The position numbers were made by a program, and so were the translations under genes. Of a stretch of DNA of 64,000 bases, positions 44,615-54,161 are shown piece by piece. A model generated the notes under the pieces. The model was not told where the DNA came from, did no database searches, and was given only the letters and a program-made list of their open reading frames with translations. Positions within the stretch are counted from its first letter, which is position 1, and each line of letters starts with the position of its first letter. The DNA lies in the NCBI RefSeq assembly GCF_000217935.1, contig NZ_AFHI01000016.1, positions 1-64,000 on the forward strand, in the 5' to 3' direction. The DNA is from Rheinheimera sp. A13L. GTDB lineage: Bacteria; Pseudomonadota; Gammaproteobacteria; Enterobacterales; Alteromonadaceae.

Positions 44615-44852
44615 ATCAGAAAAAGTCCGGAAAGAAGCTTTGGCCAAGGCTAAGCTTTTTATCATAAAAATGGCTTTCGCTGTTGTATTTGCTATGACTT
44701 TCTGCGGTGAAACCCACTTTAAATCAAAAGAATGGCTCAGATCTCTGTTGCTTGTCGCAGTCAAAATAAATAAAGCTGCTGTTGGTTACAAAGATAGCAG
44801 CAGAGGTTAGACTTGGGCCTTATTTTAAGACTGGTGATGGGTTCAGTCACTT

Positions 44853-45887
44853 ATGTTTAAACTTTGCTATTTGCCTTTTTTAGTTTTTTCAGGCTGCACA
44901 GCGGCCACCGAATCGACATTATCTGACAAAGATTTTGGTATTTTAACCGCTCAAATCCAGCAGAAAGTTGCAGGCCGACCTGCTTTTCAGGGGGCTGCTT
45001 TGTTAATGCGTGGCAACGAAGTGCTGTGGCAATATCAACAAGGGCCCTTTTCACCACAGCATTCACAGCAGATTGTGCAAGGTCCGTCTTTTGATCAACA
45101 GAGCGTATTTTTTGTTGGCTCCATTAGTAAAACTCTGGCCGCCATGTTGGTGATGCAACAAGTACAATCAGGCACTGTCGATTTACAGGCGCCGGTAAAG
45201 CGCTACTTGCCTGAACTGAAACAGCCATGGGCAGCATCAGTGCGCGTTGCTGATTTATTGAATCACAGCTCTGGTCTGGTGGATATCAATACCCAGAATA
45301 ACTATGGCGAGTTCCGCTATAACAATTTAAATTTTCAGCTGCTTGGACAAATTCTGACGGCTGTCACAAAGCGTCCTTATGCTGAATTAGCAGCGCAATT
45401 ATTGCAACAATGCCAGATGCACAGCTCTGGTTTTGCGGACAAGGCAGACAGGGTCAGTCAGGGCTGGTATGAAGAGCAGGGGCAGTTAAAAGCCATCACA
45501 GCTTTTATACCGGTTGAAGCAGAGCCCAGTGGTGGCTTGATTGCATCTGCAGCTGATATAGCCGTATTGCCTTTGTGTATGCAGCAACAGCTGAACAAAA
45601 CCAGTCTGCACCAAATGACAACTTCACAGATGCTACGTCAGCATCGATGGGGTGAGGTGTATTACGGTTATGGGGTGCAAATTACACAAACTGCGGCAGG
45701 TGTTGAATGGAGCCATGGCGGCTATATTCCGGGTTTTGTCTCGGTATTTAATTATTTTCCTCAACATCAACTGAGCTTAGTGGTGCTGGAAAATCAAGCG
45801 CTGAACCCGGCAGATTTAGCCAGAGCTGCTTACTATCATGACAAGTTAAGAGGCTCAGTCATTCAGATCCTGAGCCAGAGTCACTAA
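44853..45887 (+). CDS. Beta-lactamase-fold serine hydrolase lipoprotein
   Basis: A 344-residue class C-like serine hydrolase with a lipoprotein signal (VFSGC, Cys15). The active site is complete: Ser90-x-x-Lys93 (SISK), Tyr156-x-Asn158 (YNN) and HGG at 288–290. This family includes esterases and D-amino-acid peptidases as well as AmpC; a true beta-lactamase cannot be inferred. Nine bases separate it from the next hydrolase gene, so they form an operon divergent from the CadC-like regulator. Confidence 0.88.
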   Translation: MFKLCYLPFLVFSGCTAATESTLSDKDFGILTAQIQQKVAGRPAFQGAALLMRGNEVLWQYQQGPFSPQHSQQIVQGPSFDQQSVFFVGSISKTLAAMLVMQQVQSGTVDLQAPVKRYLPELKQPWAASVRVADLLNHSSGLVDINTQNNYGEFRYNNLNFQLLGQILTAVTKRPYAELAAQLLQQCQMHSSGFADKADRVSQGWYEEQGQLKAITAFIPVEAEPSGGLIASAADIAVLPLCMQQQLNKTSLHQMTTSQMLRQHRWGEVYYGYGVQITQTAAGVEWSHGGYIPGFVSVFNYFPQHQLSLVVLENQALNPADLARAAYYHDKLRGSVIQILSQSH

Positions 45888-45896
45888 GGACAAGGC

Positions 45897-46940
45897 ATGA
45901 AATTTCGTTATTCATTGATCGCTACAGCACTGTTATGCGGAGTAATGACAGCTGACGTACAAGCCGTGGATAATTTTGCCACACTGTATCAGCAGCAAGT
46001 CCAACCCTTTTGGCAGACTGTGACACCACAACAGCTGAAGTTGTCTGATGGCACTAGCTTGCATTATGTATTGATGAGACCTGAGCAAGTGAAAGCTACT
46101 GTGGTTGTAGTGAATGGCCGCACTGAGTCTTATCTGAAGTATCAGGAACTGGCTTATCAGCTGACAGAGCAAGGTTATCAGGTGCTGATGTTTGATCACA
46201 GAGGACAGGGTTTATCGGCTCGTTTAACAGATAACCCACATAAAGGTCATATCGAAGATTTTCAGCACTATATTGATGATATGCACCAGCTCATTAGCCG
46301 CGTTGTGTTGGCGGATAAAGTACAAGCGGATCAAAAGCTACCTATGTATCTGATAGGCCACTCTATGGGGGGCGCAATCAGTACTTTGTATTTGCAGCAG
46401 CACCCGGGTCTATTTCAAAAAGCAGCTCTGTCAGCACCCATGCATGGTATTAATGGCAAGCTGGCTTATGATGAGTGGGATGCCTGTCGTCTGGCATCCA
46501 CAGTCACGCTGTTTTCGACAGAAGGTTACGCAGGTTTTGCTGATAAAGCTTATGCCGCAGGACCTTTTGAAGGCAATGAGTTAACAGGTTCGAAAGAGCG
46601 TTATCAGTGGATGCAAAGGTTGTATCAGGATAATCCACAGATCCAGTTAGGTGGAGCTACCTGGGGCTGGCTGGAGCAGGCTTGTGCTGTGTTACCCCAA
46701 ATGCAACAGCAAGCGGATAAGATCAAAATTCCTTTGCTGGTGATGCAGGCAGAGCTGGACACTATAGTCTCAGCAGATGCACAGCATGAGTTTTGCACTG
46801 CATTGGCAGAGAATCCAAATTCAGGTTGTGTCGGCGGTTTACAGCTGATTAAAGGCGCTAAACATGAGTTGCTGTTTGAACAGGATGACATTCGTCAGCA
46901 AGTGCTTGAGAAAGTACTGGCGCATTTTACATCAGAATAA
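45897..46940 (+). CDS. Secreted lysophospholipase-like alpha/beta hydrolase
   Basis: A 347-residue PldB/monoacylglycerol-lipase-type hydrolase carrying a signal peptide that ends near DVQA, unusual for this mostly cytoplasmic family. Motifs are VVNGRTESYLKY (oxyanion), MFDHRGQGLSAR, the nucleophile elbow GHSMGG with Ser156, and the C-terminal KGAKHELLFE with the catalytic His. AAGGAC-type bases precede the ATG. It is cotranscribed with the beta-lactamase-fold lipoprotein gene and ends at a strong terminator. Confidence 0.87.
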   Translation: MKFRYSLIATALLCGVMTADVQAVDNFATLYQQQVQPFWQTVTPQQLKLSDGTSLHYVLMRPEQVKATVVVVNGRTESYLKYQELAYQLTEQGYQVLMFDHRGQGLSARLTDNPHKGHIEDFQHYIDDMHQLISRVVLADKVQADQKLPMYLIGHSMGGAISTLYLQQHPGLFQKAALSAPMHGINGKLAYDEWDACRLASTVTLFSTEGYAGFADKAYAAGPFEGNELTGSKERYQWMQRLYQDNPQIQLGGATWGWLEQACAVLPQMQQQADKIKIPLLVMQAELDTIVSADAQHEFCTALAENPNSGCVGGLQLIKGAKHELLFEQDDIRQQVLEKVLAHFTSE

Positions 46941-46965
46941 AAGGCTGAGCGGCTCAGGATAAAAC

Positions 46966-46997
46966 AAAAAGGCCACCTTGCGGTGGCCTCTCTTTTG
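46966..46997. terminator. Bidirectional terminator between the lysophospholipase gene and rne
   Basis: AGGCCACC–TTGC–GGTGGCCT forms an eight-base GC-rich stem with CTCTTTT on the plus side and an A-rich stretch on the left, which becomes a T-run for the minus-strand rne transcript. Confidence 0.9.
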
Positions 46998-47010
46998 GCT
47001 TTCAACCAGC

Positions 47011-50000
47011 TTATTCAGCTGAACCAGGTTTTGTCATAGGAGCAACACTCATCTGACGGGCAGAGGCTGAGCCACCAGGACGTTCTGAACTGATCACCAG
47101 AGGTCGTTCGCTGTTATCCATAGCTGCGGTTTGAGCTGCAGTTTCTGTAGCTGCCACAGTTTCAGCTTTGGCTACTGGTTTAGTCATATCTGCAGTCACC
47201 ATTCTGGCGTATCTGTTACCAGCAACAACCGGAGCTTTCACTTCAGCAACTACCTTTTTCACAGCTGCTTTACGCGTGCGGGCCTTTGGTGCTTCTTCAA
47301 CTACAGCAGATGGTTCAGCAGCAACTGGTGTTGCTTCAACAGCAGGGGCTGGTTCAGCAGCAACTGGTGTTGCTTCAACTACAGGAGTTGGTTCAGCAGC
47401 AACTGGTGTAGCTTCAACAGCAGGGGCTGGTTCAGCAGCAACTGGTGTAGCTTCAACTACAGCAGCTGGTTCAGCAGCAACTGGTGTAGCTTCAACAGCA
47501 GGGGCTGATTCAGCAGCAACTGGTGTAGCTTCAACAGCAGGGGCTGGTTCAGCAGCAACTGGTGTAGCTTCAACAGCAGGGGCTGGTTCAGCAGCAACTG
47601 GTGTAGCTTCAACTACAGCAGCTGGTTCAGCAGCAACTGGTGCGGTTTCAACAACAGCAGCAGTTTCAGTGACTGTTTCAGTAATCGGCAGATCCAATTG
47701 CTGTTCAGTGCTTAGTGTAGCGTCCTGATCTTCAGGGTAACGCGCAGCTAAAGCTTCTTCAGCTTCCTGGTCCTGTTGCTCTTTTTTACGTTTCTGACCA
47801 GCAGCACGTAAATGACGAGGAGAACGACGGCTGCGGCTGCGACCTTCAGCGGCTTCTTTTTCCGCATCAGTGCTTTCAACAGCATCAGTATCGACAGTTT
47901 CAGCTTCAACAGCATCTGCCTGAACAGGTGCTTCAGTCACCGCAACAGCTTCTTTTATTTGTGCTGCTACCGCAATTTCAGCCACAGCTGTGTCGATGGC
48001 GACTGGTGCAACTACTGCGGTTTCGACCATAGGAGAGGCGACTACTGCTGCTTCCACTACAGTTGTTGCTGCTACAGCTGCAACGCCTTCTTTTTCATGA
48101 CGCACAGACTTGCGCATCTGACGGCGTTGACGGCGCTCAACAATTTTAGTGCTGTGCTCTTCGTCGTTTTCTACGGCTTTAACCGGAGCTGGACGTTCTG
48201 ATACAGGTTTTTTCTGTTCCGGACGTTCAGTACGTTCTGGTCTTTCGGCACGCTCTGGTCGCTCAGTTCGTTCTGTGCGCTCTCCACGTTCCGGGCGTTC
48301 ACCACGTTCCTGACGAGGTTTATCCTGTCTTGGCGCTCGTTGTTCCGTAGTACGTTCAGTAGTGCGCTCAGCTTTCGCTGGAGTAGCGTTGTCGTCTTTT
48401 GCAACTTTTTCATCCCCTTCCTGACGGCGGCGATTTTTGTTGTTACGACGTCTGTTGTTATCACGGTTATTCGTGCGGCGTGGTGCTTCTTCTACTTTTT
48501 TCTCTGGAGCAGGAGCTGCAGCGAATAAAGATTTAAACCAACCCACTACAGAATCGACCAGGCCTGGGCCTGCTTCTTTTACTTCGGCTACTTCAACTTT
48601 ACGAGCTGCAGCAGCTACAGCGGGCGCGGCAGCAGCAGAGGCCGAAGCTTCAGCCATATTAATAGCTGAGACTGCAGGCTTTTCTTTGACGTTTTCGCCA
48701 ATAGGGTGATAGACAGCACTGCCGATAGCAGGAGCTTTCACCATGTTGTAGCTGGACTCTTCAATTTCTTCGTCGATACGGATGCGCGTCACTTCATAGT
48801 TTGGCGTTTCCATATGTTCGTTAGGAATGATGTAAATCCGGATACCGTGACGGCTTTCAATACGACGCACTGAATCACGTTTTTCATTCATCAGGTAAGT
48901 AGCAACAGAAACCGGCACCTGAGCATGAATTTGACTGGTGTTGTCTTTAATGGCTTCTTCTTCGATTAAACGCAAAATCGACAGAGCGGAAGACTCGGTG
49001 CTGCGGATAGTACCGCGGCCATGACAACGTGGACACACATGAGTGGCAGATTCGCCCAGTGACGGACGTAAACGCTGACGTGACATTTCCAGTAAACCAA
49101 AACGTGAAATGCGGCCAATCTGTACGCGGGCACGGTCTTGTTTTACGGCGTCTTTTAAACGGTTTTCTACTTCACGTTGATGACGCACTGGCGTCATATC
49201 GATGAAGTCGATCACAATCAAACCACCTAAGTCACGTAAACGTAACTGACGGGCAATTTCATCTGCCGCTTCTAAGTTGGTATTAAAGGCTGTTTCTTCG
49301 ATATCACCGCCTTTGGTTGCTTTTGACGAGTTAATGTCAATGGCAGTTAAAGCTTCAGTGCTGTCGATAACGATTGAGCCACCAGAAGGTAAACGCACTT
49401 CACGACGGAAAGCGGATTCAATCTGAGTTTCAATCTGGAAGTGCATAAAGAGTGGCACTTCGCCCTGATACATTTTGACGCGGTGGGCAAAATCAGGACG
49501 GAACTGCTGAATATAAACTTTGGCTTCTTCGAAAATACGTGGGTTGTCGATCAGTATTTCGCCCACATCACGGCGCAGGTAATCACGGATAGCACGGAAG
49601 ACCACGTTGCTTTCCTGATGGATCAGAAATGGTGCAGGGCGGTTTTGAGCTTCGTGCGTAATAGCAGACCAGTGTTTTAATAAGGCTTTTAAATCGTAAT
49701 CCAGCTCTTCGTGAGATTTACCCACACCAGCGGTACGAACAATTAAACCCATGCCGTCTGGCAGTTGTAATTGATCCAAAGAGTCTTTTAAATCCTGACG
49801 CTCGTCACCTTCAATACGACGGGAAATACCACCGGCGCGAGGGTTGTTAGGCATCAGCACTAAATAAGAACCAGCTAAAGAAATGAATGTAGTTAAGGCT
49901 GCGCCTTTTTGACCACGTTCTTCTTTATCGATCTGGATAATAACTTCCTGACCTTCTTTAACTACTTCTTTAATATTGGGGCGACCGTCAAAGGTATAAC

Positions 50001-50241
50001 CGGCTGGGAAATATTCGCGGGAGATTTCTTTCAGAGGTAAAAAGCCATGGCGTTCAGCACCATAATCAACAAAAGCAGCTTCCAGACTGGGCTCAACCCG
50101 GGTGATTTTTCCTTTGTAGATATTTGCTTTTTTCTGTTCGTGTCCTGGGCTTTCAATATCCAGGTCGTATAATTTTTGTCCATCGACTAGTGCTACGCGG
50201 ATTTCTTCTTCCTGCGTGGCGTTAATTAACATTCTTTTCAT
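47011..50241 (-). CDS. rne: Ribonuclease E
   Basis: A 1076-residue endoribonuclease, scaffold of the RNA degradosome. The N-terminal half follows E. coli RNase [19 protein letters not shown]1 domain (about 35–120), the catalytic DNase-I-like region with [18 protein letters not shown] and [14 protein letters not shown] (both Asp present), and the Zn-link CPRCHGRGT. The C-terminal half is disordered: an Arg/Glu-rich RNA-binding stretch ([19 protein letters not shown]-type), then nine 13-residue Ala/Pro/Glu/Val repeats, and a conserved end ([14 protein letters not shown]). Likely autoregulated through its leader. Confidence 0.96.
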   Translation of the reverse strand: MKRMLINATQEEEIRVALVDGQKLYDLDIESPGHEQKKANIYKGKITRVEPSLEAAFVDYGAERHGFLPLKEISREYFPAGYTFDGRPNIKEVVKEGQEVIIQIDKEERGQKGAALTTFISLAGSYLVLMPNNPRAGGISRRIEGDERQDLKDSLDQLQLPDGMGLIVRTAGVGKSHEELDYDLKALLKHWSAITHEAQNRPAPFLIHQESNVVFRAIRDYLRRDVGEILIDNPRIFEEAKVYIQQFRPDFAHRVKMYQGEVPLFMHFQIETQIESAFRREVRLPSGGSIVIDSTEALTAIDINSSKATKGGDIEETAFNTNLEAADEIARQLRLRDLGGLIVIDFIDMTPVRHQREVENRLKDAVKQDRARVQIGRISRFGLLEMSRQRLRPSLGESATHVCPRCHGRGTIRSTESSALSILRLIEEEAIKDNTSQIHAQVPVSVATYLMNEKRDSVRRIESRHGIRIYIIPNEHMETPNYEVTRIRIDEEIEESSYNMVKAPAIGSAVYHPIGENVKEKPAVSAINMAEASASAAAAPAVAAAARKVEVAEVKEAGPGLVDSVVGWFKSLFAAAPAPEKKVEEAPRRTNNRDNNRRRNNKNRRRQEGDEKVAKDDNATPAKAERTTERTTEQRAPRQDKPRQERGERPERGERTERTERPERAERPERTERPEQKKPVSERPAPVKAVENDEEHSTKIVERRQRRQMRKSVRHEKEGVAAVAATTVVEAAVVASPMVETAVVAPVAIDTAVAEIAVAAQIKEAVAVTEAPVQADAVEAETVDTDAVESTDAEKEAAEGRSRSRRSPRHLRAAGQKRKKEQQDQEAEEALAARYPEDQDATLSTEQQLDLPITETVTETAAVVETAPVAAEPAAVVEATPVAAEPAPAVEATPVAAEPAPAVEATPVAAESAPAVEATPVAAEPAAVVEATPVAAEPAPAVEATPVAAEPTPVVEATPVAAEPAPAVEATPVAAEPSAVVEEAPKARTRKAAVKKVVAEVKAPVVAGNRYARMVTADMTKPVAKAETVAATETAAQTAAMDNSERPLVISSERPGGSASARQMSVAPMTKPGSAE
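47312..47662. repeat. 39-bp tandem repeat within rne
   Basis: Nine in-register 39-base units, each starting GGTTCAGCAGCAACTGGTG on the plus strand, encode [13 protein letters not shown]-type 13-residue repeats (about residues 860–977). The ninth unit is diverged. Open frames on the opposite strand over this region are by-products of the repeat. The near identity of units implies recent slippage or recombination. Confidence 0.95.
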
Positions 50242-50856
50242 TGTTTTGTGACTCTGTTACATAGGCCACAACGCAACGACATCCTGCGTCCGCGTTTCAG
50301 ATGGTCAAACATATCAATGCTGCAGTCTCTCGACTGGGAATGCTTGAGCTAACTCATTTTATACTTTTGCGGGCTACTGTTACCTGTAGTTGACTGCTTT
50401 TGCTCTGCCTGTTTAATGGGTTATGAACCCAACCTGGTTTGCGTGCTTGTCGACTTAATTTAACTTAAACCTGCTTCAGTATATTTTGCGCCGCCTTGTC
50501 AGGGCCGCACTTAAATGTTTTTTGCTGTGATCTGACACAGAGATCGCGCGATACCGCGCTGCGTTGTCGCAATTTTTTTTTGCCTAAGTGACCGGAAGCT
50601 GTGTTTTGTCTCTGTCAGTAATAAATTACGCAGCATTACTTCAGACAAATAGCGTTATTCTCGCCCGCAGAGTATAAATACGTTGGTTTTCCCAACGAAT
50701 TCGGTATGATCTGCCTCCCGAACGGTGCCTCACATTTTCTCTTACGTCACTTTGAGCGCCCTAATTGCCATTTTTGGCATAATTAGCCCGGTAATTATCC
50801 CACTAATTAGCGAACAATAGCAACTTAATTTAAGCTTAGCAGAGTAACTGAAACGC
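50242..50856. promoter_or_regulatory. 615-base divergent rne–rluC region
   Basis: No gene is seen here. The rne side is long enough for the extended structured leader by which RNase E controls its own mRNA in E. coli; a TATACT-like -10 for rne lies at 50478–50483. On the rluC side TTGGTT (50683–50688), 16 bases and TATGAT (50705–50710) form a weak promoter, and CTAATTGCCA–TTTT–TGGCATAATTAG (50761–50786) makes a hairpin in the rluC leader. Promoter calls are tentative. Confidence 0.5.
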
Positions 50857-51816
50857 ATGACTGAAAATATCAAAACTCCGGTGCAATATATTGATGTAGA
50901 AGAAGATTATTCCGGTCAACGCATAGATAACTTCCTAATGGCACGGCTGAAGACCGTACCAAAGAGTGTGATTTATAGGGTTTTGCGCAAAGGTGAAGTG
51001 CGGGTTAATAAAAAAAGAATAAAACCTGAGTACAAGCTGCAAGCCGGCGATCAGGTGCGGGTGCCTCCACTTATTGTTCACGACGAGCCGGAAAAAGAGC
51101 CGGTGTCGACAGGTCTTTCTATGGTGAAAAACCTCGAAAGCCATATTATTTTTGAAGACAACGACTTAATAGTTCTGAACAAACCCACAGGCATGGCAGT
51201 GCATGGTGGCAGTGGTTTATCTTTTGGCGTGATTGAAGCATTAAGGGCCTTACGTCCGACTGCCCGTCATCTGGAATTGGTGCATCGTTTAGACCGTGAT
51301 ACCTCAGGTTGTTTACTGATCGCAAAAAAACGCTCTGTGCTGACCAATCTGCATGAACAGCTGCGCTTAAAAACAGTAGAGAAAAAATACTGGGCTTTAG
51401 TGGCAGGCCAGTGGGACAGCAAAATAAAAAAGGTGACAGAGCCGCTGCGCAAAAACACCTTACAAAGTGGTGAGCGGGTGGTGCGTGTTGATGAAGCTTT
51501 AGGCAAACCTTCAGAAACCCGTTTTAAAATTCTGCAGCGTTATGAAGAAGGCACCTTAGTGGAAGCTTTCCCTGTCACAGGCCGTACTCACCAAATTCGG
51601 GTGCATACCGCCTGTAAAGGTCATGCTATTGCTTGTGATGATAAATACGGTGATAACGAATTTACCTCACAAATGCAGAAACTGGGTTTAAACCGTTTGT
51701 ATTTACATGCCAAAACTTTGTCTTTTACCCACCCGGGCACAGGCGAAACCTTAACTTGTGAAGCGCCTTTGGATAAAGCATTAAGCAGCGTGCTTGAAAA
51801 ACTGAAGAGAAAATAA
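50857..51816 (+). CDS. rluC: 23S rRNA pseudouridine synthase RluC
   Basis: A 319-residue synthase that makes pseudouridines 955, 2504 and 2580 of 23S rRNA (E. coli numbering). The S4 RNA-binding domain spans about 17–75 (QRIDNFLMARLKTVPKS, then VRVNKKRIKPEYKLQAGD). The catalytic motif is HRLDRDTSG with Asp146. Divergent from rne, as in E. coli. Its stop overlaps the start of the HAD phosphatase gene (TAATG). Confidence 0.95.
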   Translation: MTENIKTPVQYIDVEEDYSGQRIDNFLMARLKTVPKSVIYRVLRKGEVRVNKKRIKPEYKLQAGDQVRVPPLIVHDEPEKEPVSTGLSMVKNLESHIIFEDNDLIVLNKPTGMAVHGGSGLSFGVIEALRALRPTARHLELVHRLDRDTSGCLLIAKKRSVLTNLHEQLRLKTVEKKYWALVAGQWDSKIKKVTEPLRKNTLQSGERVVRVDEALGKPSETRFKILQRYEEGTLVEAFPVTGRTHQIRVHTACKGHAIACDDKYGDNEFTSQMQKLGLNRLYLHAKTLSFTHPGTGETLTCEAPLDKALSSVLEKLKRK

Positions 51817-52463
51817 TGAGTTCGGACATCGCTTTAGTAGTATTTGACTGGGACGGCACAGTGATGGACTCAGTGGGTCGTATTGTCTCCTCGATGCGTT
51901 CTGCTGCAGAACTGTCTGGTTTAGTAGTGCCCACCGAACATCAGGTCAAACAAATTATTGGCCTGAGTCTGGACCCTGTATTTGATATTTTGTTCCCAGG
52001 TATCAATGCAACACAGCGCCAGACCGTATTTGAGCATTACCGCGACCAGTATTTGTCGCATGAGCATCCGCCGACCCCTTTATTCGAAGGTGCTGAGCAG
52101 GTGATGCAGGAGCTGACGCAACAAGGTATTGTGTTAGCTGTAGCGACAGGCAAAGCACGTAAAGGCTTAAAGCGGATGTTTGAAGAGACAGGTTTAGAGT
52201 CGTACTTCAGTACCAGTCGCTGCGCCGATGAAGCCGAATCCAAACCCAGCCCTGATATGCTGAAGCAAATTCTGGCAGAACTTAAGTTACCCGCTCACCG
52301 CGCTATTATGGTGGGGGACACTATTCACGATATGGCAATGGCGCAAGCCATAGAGATGCCACGTATAGGGGTTACTCATGGCGTGCATGGCAGGGAAGAG
52401 CTAAGCCGTTACCAGCCCAAAGCTATTATTGATTCGTTGCCAGAGTTATTAAATGCGCTCTGA
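51816..52463 (+). CDS. HAD-family phosphatase
   Basis: A 215-residue HAD hydrolase of the phosphoglycolate phosphatase/YjjG type. Motif I is FDWDGTVMDS (catalytic Asp12 region), motif II is the Thr in AVATGKARKGL, motif III a Lys near SKPSPDML, and motif IV is MVGDTIHDMAMA. A small alpha-helical cap follows motif I. It is translationally coupled to rluC, an arrangement kept in related genera. The substrate is not known. Confidence 0.92.
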   Translation: MSSDIALVVFDWDGTVMDSVGRIVSSMRSAAELSGLVVPTEHQVKQIIGLSLDPVFDILFPGINATQRQTVFEHYRDQYLSHEHPPTPLFEGAEQVMQELTQQGIVLAVATGKARKGLKRMFEETGLESYFSTSRCADEAESKPSPDMLKQILAELKLPAHRAIMVGDTIHDMAMAQAIEMPRIGVTHGVHGREELSRYQPKAIIDSLPELLNAL

Positions 52464-52469
52464 TTATCC

Positions 52470-52575
52470 GTAGGGGCGGGTCTTGCACCCGCCTGTCTAA
52501 TGATACCGCGGTGCCAATGGTCGGGCCGGGACAAGCCTAGGCCCCTACACCCGCCCGTCTATTGATACCGCGGGC
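52470..52575. repeat. Direct and inverted GC-rich repeats between HAD and yceF genes
   Basis: CACCCGCC(C/T)GTCTA(A/T)TGATACCGCGG occurs at 52486–52514 and again at 52548–52575, period 62. GGCGGGT–CTTGC–ACCCGCC is a hairpin at 52475–52493, and GTAGGGGC (52470–52477) is inverted at 52541–52548. The element separates two converging genes and shares sequence with the palindromes at 34.7 kb. Confidence 0.8.
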
Positions 52576-52580
52576 TCAAG

Positions 52581-53174
52581 TCAGGGCTGGGTTAATAAAT
52601 CTACGCCTTCCAATCTGAGCATTTCAAGCAAACGAATAAGCGGCAGGCCTATTAAACTGTTTGGGTCGTCGCCTTCGAGCTTTTCAAACAAACTAATACC
52701 CAAACCTTCACTTTTAAAACTACCGGCACAGTTCAGAGGTTGCTCTCTTTCTATATAAGCAAGGATCTCTGCGTCTGTTAACTCACGAAAATGCACTTTA
52801 AAGGGCTCAACACAAAGCTGATGCTGTTTGGTTTGTGCATTGACCAAAGCGAGGCCTGTTAAAAAGGTGACACTATGGCCGCTGAAGCTTTTTAACTGTG
52901 TATAGGCATTTTCGGCGGTATGAGGTTTACCGAGGATTTGACCGTTAAATACAGCCACCTGGTCTGAGCCTATAACTAAACCTTCAGTTAAGTTATTCGC
53001 CACAGCTTGTGCTTTTAATACAGCTAAGCGGCTGACCAGTTGCTCCGGTGTTTCGCCTGACAGAGCAGTTTCGTCTACTTCGGGTTTTGCGGTAGAAAAG
53101 TTCGGTGTAAGTTTTTCCAATAAAGCCTTACGATACACAGAAGTAGAGGCTAAATATAAAGCTTTGGTTGACAT
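52581..53174 (-). CDS. yceF: Maf-like nucleotide pyrophosphatase (YceF)
   Basis: A 197-residue Maf-family enzyme that hydrolyses non-canonical nucleotides, 7-methyl-GTP for the YceF branch. GAGGTG precedes ATG 53174. Motifs are [16 protein letters not shown] at the N-terminus (S-x-x-R-x-x-L-L), the [13 protein letters not shown] segment, [12 protein letters not shown] with the catalytic Asp, and [11 protein letters not shown]. It lies between rluC and yceD, as in E. coli, but is transcribed away from yceD. Confidence 0.94.
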   Translation of the reverse strand: MSTKALYLASTSVYRKALLEKLTPNFSTAKPEVDETALSGETPEQLVSRLAVLKAQAVANNLTEGLVIGSDQVAVFNGQILGKPHTAENAYTQLKSFSGHSVTFLTGLALVNAQTKQHQLCVEPFKVHFRELTDAEILAYIEREQPLNCAGSFKSEGLGISLFEKLEGDDPNSLIGLPLIRLLEMLRLEGVDLLTQP

Positions 53175-53206
53175 AAAAGCACCTCGTTGGGACAATGCGC
53201 CGCACT

Positions 53207-53332
53207 ATACCCTTCCTACCTGAAGTTGCAACTTTGTTGACTGCACTTTTTCGCCCCAATCACATAGTTTATCTATGCTCATGGGGTCTCAAAAGCTTGT
53301 CGTCGCGCTGCAACATCAGTTACTTTGGGTAG
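53207..53332. repeat. ERIC-like intergenic element, copy 2
   Basis: The element runs from TATACCCTTCCTACCTGAAG to ACTTTGGGTAG. Its centre CCCCAATCACATAG–TTTAT–CTATGCTCATGGGG is palindromic and it carries GCTTGTCGTCGCGCTGCAAC, identical to copy 1. It fills the space between divergent yceF and yceD and ends about 70 bases before the yceD promoter. Confidence 0.8.
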
Positions 53333-53402
53333 ATTAAGCCAGAACGGCCGTCAGAACAGCGGTTTAGGCGGGAATAATTAACAAAAAAGAGGCAGGAATC
53401 CT

Positions 53403-53431
53403 TTGACAGCTTTAGCCTCGATCTATATGAT
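53403..53431 (+). promoter_or_regulatory. Near-consensus sigma-70 promoter of yceD–rpmF
   Basis: TTGACA (53403–53408), a 17-base spacer and TATGAT (53426–53431). The expected transcription start (about 53437–53439) is only a few bases before the yceD ATG at 53441, so the mRNA would be leaderless or nearly so, and no Shine–Dalgarno precedes yceD. Confidence 0.8.
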
Positions 53432-53440
53432 GCGCGCCTT

Positions 53441-53968
53441 ATGCAAAAGGTAAAAATTCCAATTACCCTTGATCCAACCCGAGCTGCGCAGAAACGTGCA
53501 ACCTTTGATGGTATAGTTCCTCTGGTTACTTTAACCAGATTAACTGACTCGTTAGTAAGCTCTGAGGGTGATGTAGACGTAGTAGTAAATTGCGGAACTG
53601 ATGAACAGGGTTTGGTCTTCATTGAAGCTCGGGCTCGTTGTCAGGTACAAGTGAAGTGTGAACGCTGTAGCGAACACATGAGCCTGGAACTGAACACCAG
53701 TTTTGCATACACTCCGATAAGGAGTGACAAAGATTCGGCTCATGACGATATTCCAGAGCGCTACGAAGTGGTCGAAAAAAACGAACACGGCGAAGTTAAC
53801 TTGAGGCAATTGGTTGAGGACGAATTAATTCTGGCTTTACCCTTGTTTCCGATGCATGACGAAGGATCTTGTGATCCAACCAAAGTGCAGATGAGCTGGG
53901 GAGTAATAGAACCAGAACCAGAAAAACCGAACCCATTTGCAATATTGCAAGAATTGAAGAAAAAATAG
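53441..53968 (+). CDS. yceD: YceD family (DUF177) protein
   Basis: A 175-residue protein linked to 23S rRNA accumulation. The N-terminus [19 protein letters not shown] matches E. coli YceD, which fixes the start even though no ribosome-binding site is present. Two cysteines in [10 protein letters not shown] form a zinc-knuckle-like motif, and the C-terminus [13 protein letters not shown] is conserved. rpmF follows after 19 bases, the standard bacterial pair. Confidence 0.94.
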   Translation: MQKVKIPITLDPTRAAQKRATFDGIVPLVTLTRLTDSLVSSEGDVDVVVNCGTDEQGLVFIEARARCQVQVKCERCSEHMSLELNTSFAYTPIRSDKDSAHDDIPERYEVVEKNEHGEVNLRQLVEDELILALPLFPMHDEGSCDPTKVQMSWGVIEPEPEKPNPFAILQELKKK

Positions 53969-53987
53969 TTTTTTTAGGAGAAAGGCA

Positions 53988-54155
53988 ATGGCTGTACAGC
54001 AAAACAAAAAATCTCGTGCAAGACGTGACATGCGTCGTTCTCATGATGCGTTGACTGGGCCAACGCTGTCTGTAGACGCAACTTCAGGTGAGACGCACCG
54101 TCGTCACCACATCACTGAAGATGGTTACTACAAAGGTCGTAAAGTAATTAAGTAA
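53988..54155 (+). CDS. rpmF: 50S ribosomal protein L32
   Basis: A 55-residue basic protein ([20 protein letters not shown]..., ending YKGRKVIK), the large-subunit protein L32. TAGGAG lies nine bases before the ATG. The zinc-ribbon cysteines of some L32 proteins are absent, as in E. coli. It sits between yceD and plsX, linking ribosome and lipid synthesis in one transcript. Confidence 0.97.
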   Translation: MAVQQNKKSRARRDMRRSHDALTGPTLSVDATSGETHRRHHITEDGYYKGRKVIK

Positions 54156-54161
54156 GGTTGG

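Noticed and set aside
44853-45887. AmpC-type beta-lactamase causing drug resistance
   Set aside because: The catalytic motifs are common to many serine esterases and peptidases; HGG instead of KTG and a lipoprotein signal argue against assigning a resistance role.
47131-48709. Antisense ORFs of up to 186 codons opposite rne
   Set aside because: They mirror the 39-bp coding repeat and low-complexity rne tail; the rne frame has full family similarity.
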